Source: Limosilactobacillus reuteri (GTDB lineage Bacteria; Bacillota; Bacilli; Lactobacillales; Lactobacillaceae). Taken from it: a DNA stretch of 64,000 nucleotides. Location: contig NZ_CP139478.1 of the NCBI RefSeq assembly GCF_034259105.1, positions 513,501-577,500 on the forward strand, read 5' to 3'. Both the position numbers and the translations under genes were made by a program. Positions 54,766-64,000 of this stretch are shown here, piece by piece. The notes under the pieces were generated by a model. It was not told the DNA's origin and did no database searches. It worked only from the letters and a program-made list of their open reading frames with translations. Each line of letters begins with the position of its first letter. Position 1 is the stretch's first letter.

Positions 54766-55473
54766 ATGGGCGGTGATGCTTTAACTTTTAAGCTTTTCGG
54801 ACTCACGTTCAATACTACGAACATTGTTTCTGGACTGATTATCTACGCAATCGTGTTCTTCACTCTTTACGGGATGTCACGAAAGATCCAAATGAAGCCT
54901 ACTGGTGCACAAAATGTATTTGAATGGCTAGTTGACTTTACTAATGGAATTGTGCGAAGTCAGATGCCAGCATCCGAACAAGGGCACTATAGTTTCTTTG
55001 CCTTTGTTTTGTTTGTTTTCATTTTCTTTGCAAACCAATTCGGTTTAATTTTCCAATTCCATTGGAACGGAGCTGAAGTGCTTAGAAGTCCAACGGCAGA
55101 TCCAGTTGTTACGTTAACACTTTCTTTAATGGTAATGGTATTAGCATTCGCTGCTGGAGTAGCACATAATGGCCTTGGTGGATACTTGAAAGGATACACT
55201 AAACCATTTACTTTAATGCTTCCTGTTAACATTATCGAAGACTTTGCTAACTTCTTAACTCTTGGTCTCCGTATTTTTGGTAACATTTTTGCCGGTGAAC
55301 TTTTAATGAGTTTGATTGCTAATATGGCATTCTCACATGGAATCCTAACTATTATTCCAGGACTATTTTTGGAACTAGCATGGCAAGGGTTCTCCGTATT
55401 TATCGGTTCGATTCAGGCATATGTCTTTGTAACATTAACGACGGTTTATATTTCTCGGAAGATTTCCGAATAA
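54766..55473 (+). CDS. atpB: ATP synthase subunit a (F0)
   Basis: 235 residues, five or six helices. The essential Arg is in [17 protein letters not shown], facing the c ring to pass protons. The ATG at 54766 is used; an earlier ATG four bases upstream meets a stop within five codons. First gene of atpBEFHAGDC. In a fermenting bacterium the complex mainly pumps protons out using ATP, keeping internal pH. Confidence 0.97.
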
Positions 55474-55476
55474 TAA

Positions 55477-55716
<240 letters not shown>

Positions 55717-55758
55717 TTATTTTAAGTTTTTTATTTTAAGATAAGGAGGTGTCAATAG

Positions 55759-56277
55759 ATGTTTGTAAACAGTGTGTTAGCTGAATCAAACAGTTTATAC
55801 ATTGGTGACTTGGTATTCTACATCGTTACTTTTATCATCTTAATGCTATTAGTTAAGCATTTTGCTTGGAAACCAGTAACAGATATGATGAAGAAACGTG
55901 CAGATAAGATTGCTAATGACATTGATAATGCTGCTCGTTCACGTGAAAGTGCTGAAAAGATGGCTGCAAAGCGACAAGCGGAGTTACAAAGCTCACGGCA
56001 AGAAGCTGCTGAGATTGTAAGTAATGCTAAAAAGTCTGGGGAAACTCAGCGAGCACAGATTGTTGAAACGGCGCAAAAAGATGCCCAAGCTCTCAAGCAA
56101 CAGGCACAAAAAGATGCTGAGCAAGCACGTCGCGATGCATTAAATAGTGCTAAGGATGACATTGCAAACTTATCTATTGAGATTGCTTCCAAACTCATCC
56201 AAAAAGAATTAAAGGCAGACGATCAAAAAGAATTGATCGATTCCTATATCGAAGGGTTGGTAGAACATGAGTCTTGA
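55759..56277 (+). CDS. atpF: ATP synthase subunit b (F0)
   Basis: 172 residues: one N-terminal helix (about 20-38; [14 protein letters not shown]) and a long charged coiled coil (45-150) forming the outer stalk. Overlaps atpH by 11 bases. Ribosome site AAGGAGGTG. Confidence 0.97.
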   Translation: MFVNSVLAESNSLYIGDLVFYIVTFIILMLLVKHFAWKPVTDMMKKRADKIANDIDNAARSRESAEKMAAKRQAELQSSRQEAAEIVSNAKKSGETQRAQIVETAQKDAQALKQQAQKDAEQARRDALNSAKDDIANLSIEIASKLIQKELKADDQKELIDSYIEGLVEHES

Positions 56278-56809
56278 TAAGAAGACAGTTGCTGATCGTT
56301 ATGCGAAAGCACTGTTTGAATTGGTCGATGCTGATAACGAACTCGATCAAACTTGTCAAGAATTGATTGCTTTACGCCAAGTCTTTGAGGACAACGAGGG
56401 ATTGGACGCCGCACTTGCGGGAGTTCAACTGTCACTTGATGAAAAGAAATCATTGATTAAATATTTACAGCAAGGTGCTTCAAAGTATGTTGCTAACTTA
56501 ATTCAAATGGTTTTCGATTACGGCCGTATTGACTGCATGGTCGCAATTATTGATGAGTTTGAACGGCGGTATGACCGTAAAATGAAGCGGATGCATGCTG
56601 ACGTTACCACAGCGATCCAACTCGATAAACAACAAGAGGATCAACTGAAGGCTAATCTTGCAAAACGTTTTGGTGCTAATGAAGTTACCTTAACGAAACA
56701 TGTTGATCCAGAAATTTTAGGTGGGGTTATTGTCCATGTTGATAATAAGACATTAGATGGTAGTCTCAGCTCAAAGATTAAGCAAATTCGTCGTTTACTA
56801 GTTAGATAA
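56267..56809 (+). CDS. atpH: ATP synthase subunit delta (F1)
   Basis: 180 residues; N-terminal six-helix bundle ([16 protein letters not shown]) and C-terminal domain ([28 protein letters not shown]) joining the outer stalk to F1. Starts within the end of atpF, so the two are coupled. Confidence 0.96.
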   Translation: MSLDKKTVADRYAKALFELVDADNELDQTCQELIALRQVFEDNEGLDAALAGVQLSLDEKKSLIKYLQQGASKYVANLIQMVFDYGRIDCMVAIIDEFERRYDRKMKRMHADVTTAIQLDKQQEDQLKANLAKRFGANEVTLTKHVDPEILGGVIVHVDNKTLDGSLSSKIKQIRRLLVR

Positions 56810-58369
<1,560 letters not shown>

Positions 58370-58404
58370 TTAATGATGATTAGTCGAAAGGACGGTGAGA
58401 TTTA

Positions 58405-60803
<2,399 letters not shown>

Positions 60804-60814
60804 GAGGGATAATT

Positions 60815-61282
60815 ATGGCTGAAAATACTTTTAAGGTCACTATTATTACTCCAGATGGCACCGTCTATGATAATGATAAGGTTACCATGCTCATTATGAA
60901 CACTGCTGGTGGACAAATGGGAATCATGGCTAACCACGTACCATTAATTGCCGCGCTTGAAATCAGTACAGTTCGAATTAAACATTCTGAAGGCACTGAT
61001 GAAGTTGCAGCGGTTAACGGTGGGATCATTCAATTTGATGGTCAAAATGCTACAATCGCAGCTGATAGTGCTGAAATGCCTGAAGCAATTGACGTTGAGC
61101 GGGCACAGAGAGCTAAAAAGCGTTCTGAGTCTGCAATCGCAGAAGCAAAGAAGAAGCATAACCAAAGCGACTTATCACGTGCAGAAGTTCACCTCAAGCG
61201 TGCAATTAACCGTTTGAATGCTGCTTCTAAGCAACGCAATATCGGCTCTTCGTCAAGAAGTACTGATGAGAAAATAAAATAA
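60815..61282 (+). CDS. atpC: ATP synthase subunit epsilon, C-terminus altered by ISL3
   Basis: 155 residues now. Beta-sandwich (1-85; VTIITPDGTVYDND, GGQMGIMANHVPLIAAL) and two C-terminal helices that regulate ATPase. Residues 1-143 are native; after SKQRNI the frame enters the ISL3 left end and adds 12 residues (GSSSRSTDEKIK) before TAA. The native ending is rebuilt by joining 61243 to 63811, where TAA follows at once. The extension may be harmless, since it lies beyond the second helix, but that helix controls ATP hydrolysis. Confidence 0.95.
   Translation: MAENTFKVTIITPDGTVYDNDKVTMLIMNTAGGQMGIMANHVPLIAALEISTVRIKHSEGTDEVAAVNGGIIQFDGQNATIAADSAEMPEAIDVERAQRAKKRSESAIAEAKKKHNQSDLSRAEVHLKRAINRLNAASKQRNIGSSSRSTDEKIK
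61236..61243 (+). repeat. 8-bp target duplication of ISL3, left
   Basis: GCAATATC, repeated exactly at 63803-63810. Confidence 0.92.
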
Positions 61283-61287
61283 TTTTA

Positions 61288-62609
61288 CTAAGCAGCTTGT
61301 GCCTGGACTTTGGCATGAGCTGTTTGTTTATTTCTCCAGTTTATTGCAATGTAGGTATTTGGTAATGCAAGGAGGATTCTAATTCGGAAATTAAAGAAAT
61401 TACGAAAGCCATAAGCAGTTCGTTTAATAACTTTAATTTTATTGTTAGTTCCTTCAACGGGACCATTTGTATAGGTATCATATTTAAAACTATTGTAAAT
61501 TTCTTGTTTATGTCTGCGAAGAGTATGCTGAACTTTTTGCAGTGCTTGGGGAAGCTGCGTCCATTTAATCGCGAGTAAGTTTTTTAATTCTTTCTTGCTA
61601 CGATGAGCAATCACCAGAATTAAGTTTTGATAGTATTCATAAGCCCTTTTTAGTTCATTATCAAAGCTTAGAAGACGATGAATGACTTCCACATCGGTTA
61701 ATTGAGCGTAACTAAAGTTACGCCTTGACCAATAATTATCATATTTAAGCTCATTAGCAGGCGTTAGGAGTAATTTCCAAAAGTGCTTAAGTGCACGCCA
61801 TTTATGAATGCCAGCACCGGCACGATTCATTACTTGGATCCTAATTTTGTTAAATGCACGATATGCTTGAGCAACAATATGAAAATGATCAGCGATAATT
61901 AAAGCCTGGGGGAAAAGCTCATGAATCAAATGGCGGTAAGGAGTGTACAAGTCAACCGTTACTGTTTGAACTGCTAAGCGTGCTGAACGGTCATATCGAA
62001 GAAAGTATTTTCGCAGATAGCTATTTTTACGTGACAAGATAATATCAAGCGTCCGCTTATTTTCAATATTCATTAGAATCATACTCATTCCGCTGGGGGC
62101 AAAGCGACCAGACTTAAAATCATCAAAGGCAATATGGCGAGGTAACCAATGATAGTTAGGCTTAAAAACTGATCAAGATTTGTAATGACTCGTCTAATTG
62201 TCCAGTCAGAGACATTTAATTCTTTGGCTAAATCACTTTGTGATTCGTTTTTTGTTAGAAGCATCATTGCCCGTTGTTTTATCGCTAAAGAGATATGATT
62301 ACGATAATGAATATCTTCAACGGCTGCTAATTTAGTAACCACTTCAGGACAAGAAGAAGAAGCTTTACAGATATATTTTTGCTTTTTAATCGACCAGATT
62401 GTTGGCTTAAAGTGAAGCTCTGGTCCCAAGCAATTAACTGTTTTATAGCCATTTTTACACATTAAGTGTCCATATTTTGGGCAATGCATGGGGTAAGTTT
62501 GAATAAGATGGACAATGATTTGATTAGGTTGATCTTCAATTGGGTTATCAAAATCTAGTTTGAGGTAAGGATCTTTAATTCCTAAGATAGTTTTGATAGA
62601 ATTGTTCAT
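61288..62609 (-). pseudogene. ISL3-family transposase, frameshifted
   Basis: Begins at ATG 62609 (NNSIKTILGIKDP; ribosome site AAAGGA) with a zinc-finger-like N-terminus (CPKYGHLMCKNGYK, in which Tyr replaces a Cys) and a helix-turn-helix (SQSDLAKELNVSDWTIRRV). After NLDQF the frame is lost at the A5 run 62164-62168. One extra base would give FFKPNYHWLPRHIAFDDF and continue into MSMILMNIENKRTLD and the DDE region (TVDLYTPYRHLI, ADHFHI, GPVEGTNNKIK) to TAG 61288. About 440 residues if restored. Probably inactive. Confidence 0.88.
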
Positions 62610-62627
62610 GAAAGATGGTCCTTTCTT

Positions 62628-62666
62628 AGCGAAGACGGGGTCCAACCATCTTTCGCTTTTTTATTT
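62628..62666 (+). terminator. Terminator inside ISL3
   Basis: AGCGAAGA-C-GG / CC-A-TCTTTCGCT stem then T6. It lies in the leader of the transposase on the other strand and stops plus-strand transcription through the IS. Confidence 0.7.
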
Positions 62667-62672
62667 TAAATT

Positions 62673-63745
62673 CGCCGTTTGTAAAATTAAGTTAGAAAAA
62701 TAGAAAAGCCATTTGTGGTAGACTTTTGAATACCCCTAAACAAAAGAAAGGAAACCACAAATGACTTACACCCATCTTACCACAAACGAGCTGACAATCA
62801 TCGCCCATTCTTTCGTGCAAAAGCTTAAAGCGTACCGAGTGGCCCAAATGATCAAACGTTGCGCCGAAACCGTTTATCGCGTTTATCGTTACCTGGAAAC
62901 CGGTGCCTCAATTGCTGATTATCAAGATCACTATATGCGCAATAAGCAACGTTGTGGCCGAAAACGTACTCAGTTGTCACTGGCTGAACTCACTTATATC
63001 AACGACAAAATTGCCCAGGGGTGGACGCCTGATACCATTATTGGGCGCGCTGAGCGCCCAATTAGTTGTAACCGGCGAACTCTTTACCGGATGTTTGAAC
63101 GTGGCCAGTTCGGCTTCGATGTCCGTTCCTTGCCGATGCGAGGTAAGCGGCACCCGAATGGCTATGTCGAGCGCCGTGGGAAGGCTGGCCAATTGGGGCG
63201 AAGTATTCACGAGCGTGCCAAGGACTTTCCGCACTATGCCACTGAATTTGGGCACCTTGAAGCTGATACCGTCCAAGGCAAAAAGCACCAAGGGGCGGTA
63301 ATGACCCTGACCGAACGCCAATCGAAGGTCGAAATTGTACTCAATGTGCACGAAAAGACGGCTGATGCGATTAACCAACACTTAAGTCAGTGGCTTCGGA
63401 AATTCCCGCGGCACTTCTTCAAATCGATTACCTTTGACAACGGAAAAGAATTCGCCGGCTGGCGCGAGATTGCCAATCAATTTGACCTTCACACTTACTT
63501 TGCCGAGGTTGGTGCTCCCAATCAACGAGGGCTGAACGAAAACAACAACGGTCTTTTACGCCGGGATGGCTTAACGAAACAGCTAGATTTCCGCAATCTT
63601 CCTGATGAATTGGTAACCCAACTGATGAGTAAGCGAAATAACCTGCCCCGTAAATCACTAGGCTATCGAACTCCATATGAAGTATTCATGTCTTACGTCA
63701 CTGATGAGCAACTATTTTCTTTCTAACTTAAATTGACATTTCGGG
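62673..63745 (+). mobile_element. IS30-family element, copy C (1,073 bp)
   Basis: Same ends as copy A, flanked by ATT (62670-62672 and 63746-63748). It lies within the ISL3 element, so it arrived later. Confidence 0.94.
62761..63726 (+). CDS. IS30-family transposase (copy C)
   Basis: 321 residues, intact, five residues different from copy A. Catalytic D169, D226 and E260, with the N-terminal helix-turn-helix. ATG 62761 follows GAAAGGAAACC. R105 and G115 here match the pattern of copy B better than copy A does, so copy C may be nearer the active form. Confidence 0.95.
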   Translation: MTYTHLTTNELTIIAHSFVQKLKAYRVAQMIKRCAETVYRVYRYLETGASIADYQDHYMRNKQRCGRKRTQLSLAELTYINDKIAQGWTPDTIIGRAERPISCNRRTLYRMFERGQFGFDVRSLPMRGKRHPNGYVERRGKAGQLGRSIHERAKDFPHYATEFGHLEADTVQGKKHQGAVMTLTERQSKVEIVLNVHEKTADAINQHLSQWLRKFPRHFFKSITFDNGKEFAGWREIANQFDLHTYFAEVGAPNQRGLNENNNGLLRRDGLTKQLDFRNLPDELVTQLMSKRNNLPRKSLGYRTPYEVFMSYVTDEQLFSF

Positions 63746-63802
63746 ATTTTAAACAAATAAAGCACTGATGTTAAATTCATCAGTACTTAAAATTGTAGAG
63801 CC

Positions 63803-63810
63803 GCAATATC
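63803..63810 (+). repeat. 8-bp target duplication of ISL3, right
   Basis: GCAATATC; directly followed by TAAGG, which is the original atpC stop codon. Confidence 0.92.
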
Positions 63811-63825
63811 TAAGGTATAATATTA

Positions 63826-63957
63826 CAAAGAGGCTGGAGAAAATAATCCAACCTCTTTACTATTTTAAAGTGTAAATTGCCAAAACACAGTAGATGCCTA
63901 GCCATCCTTGCAGGGGTGGGACTAAAAACTCGCAAGCGAGTTTAGTCCCACTCCTTT
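63826..63957 (-). repeat. Structured intergenic repeat, copy 2 (inverted), with atp operon terminator
   Basis: An inverted counterpart of 4101-4290, lacking its central 60-base insert. Its first hairpin (AAAGAGG-TGGA / TCCAACCTCTTT, 63827-63859) is the likely atp operon terminator, now cut off from atpC by the IS elements. The last (AGTGGGACTAAA...TTTAGTCCCACT) can end transcripts from either side. Confidence 0.7.
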
Positions 63958-64000
63958 TCGTTTAAAAGATCATTAAGCTTTTTTACGAATTAATAATTTA

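Larger units (their letters stand above)
61244..63802 (-). mobile_element. ISL3-family element with nested IS30 copy C
   Basis: 26-bp ends at 61244-61269 and 63777-63802 both begin GGCTCT and share AAGTACTGATGA in inverted orientation, and 8-bp GCAATATC duplications flank the pair. Inside are a frameshifted ISL3 transposase (61288-62609) and a complete IS30 (62673-63745) with its own ATT duplication. Without the IS30 the element is about 1.48 kb. Confidence 0.93.

Overview
The window looks like chromosome of a low-GC, heterofermentative lactic acid bacterium, most likely Limosilactobacillus (Lactobacillus) reuteri or a close relative. This is judged from gene content and codon use, not from a search. 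It has an arginine deiminase pathway with CcpA-type cre sites, Mub-like mucus-binding repeats, a GatD/MurT pair, an F1F0 ATP synthase operon and several IS30/ISL3 insertion sequences.

Layout: 1-4.1 kb holds the end of a sugar transporter, a sugar O-acetyltransferase, pgi, and an IS30-family element inserted just before a small membrane-protein gene. 4.1-5.7 kb holds a structured intergenic repeat and a second IS30 (copy A) that cuts a 99-codon gene in two; the original gene can be rebuilt exactly. 6-9 kb has an orphan YcbB/GlnL-type response regulator and arcB-arcC. 9-14.7 kb has an EamA transporter, a membrane-anchored matrixin-like protease, a CopY-box-controlled copper operon (two cupredoxins and a Cu-ATPase) and tRNA-Gln.

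15.2-28.6 kb is an integrated element in the 3' end of tRNA-Glu, bounded by a 16-bp att repeat. Its order (integrase and CI-type repressor in one direction; Cro-like, AntA, Rha, excisionase-like, replication and primase-like genes in the other; no capsid, tail or lysis genes) is that of a phage-inducible chromosomal island (PICI). The cargo next to attL is an MmeI-like type IIL restriction-modification gene, split by a run of ten G; nine G would restore a 940-residue protein, so it is probably phase-variable. Between the repressor and integrase lies about 450 bp packed with short hairpins whose stems differ in sequence but keep self-complementarity. I know of no described counterpart and consider it the most unusual structure in the window.

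28.7-34.8 kb encodes surface-type proteins: a Ser-rich two-helix protein, a Mub-repeat protein broken by an in-frame stop, IS30 copy B, and a lipoprotein. 35-40.9 kb has a serine hydrolase and arcA-argR-arcD plus a second APC antiporter. Together with arcB-arcC 27 kb away, these convert arginine to ornithine, ammonia, CO2 and ATP. 41-54.4 kb is housekeeping: murT-gatD, tdk, prfA-prmC-sua5, glyA, upp, ptsI, a YibE/F pair, and a uracil permease behind a PyrR attenuator. 54.7-61.3 kb is atpBEFHAGDC. An ISL3 element, itself carrying IS30 copy C, sits in the last codons of atpC, adds 12 foreign residues to the epsilon subunit and separates the operon from its terminator.
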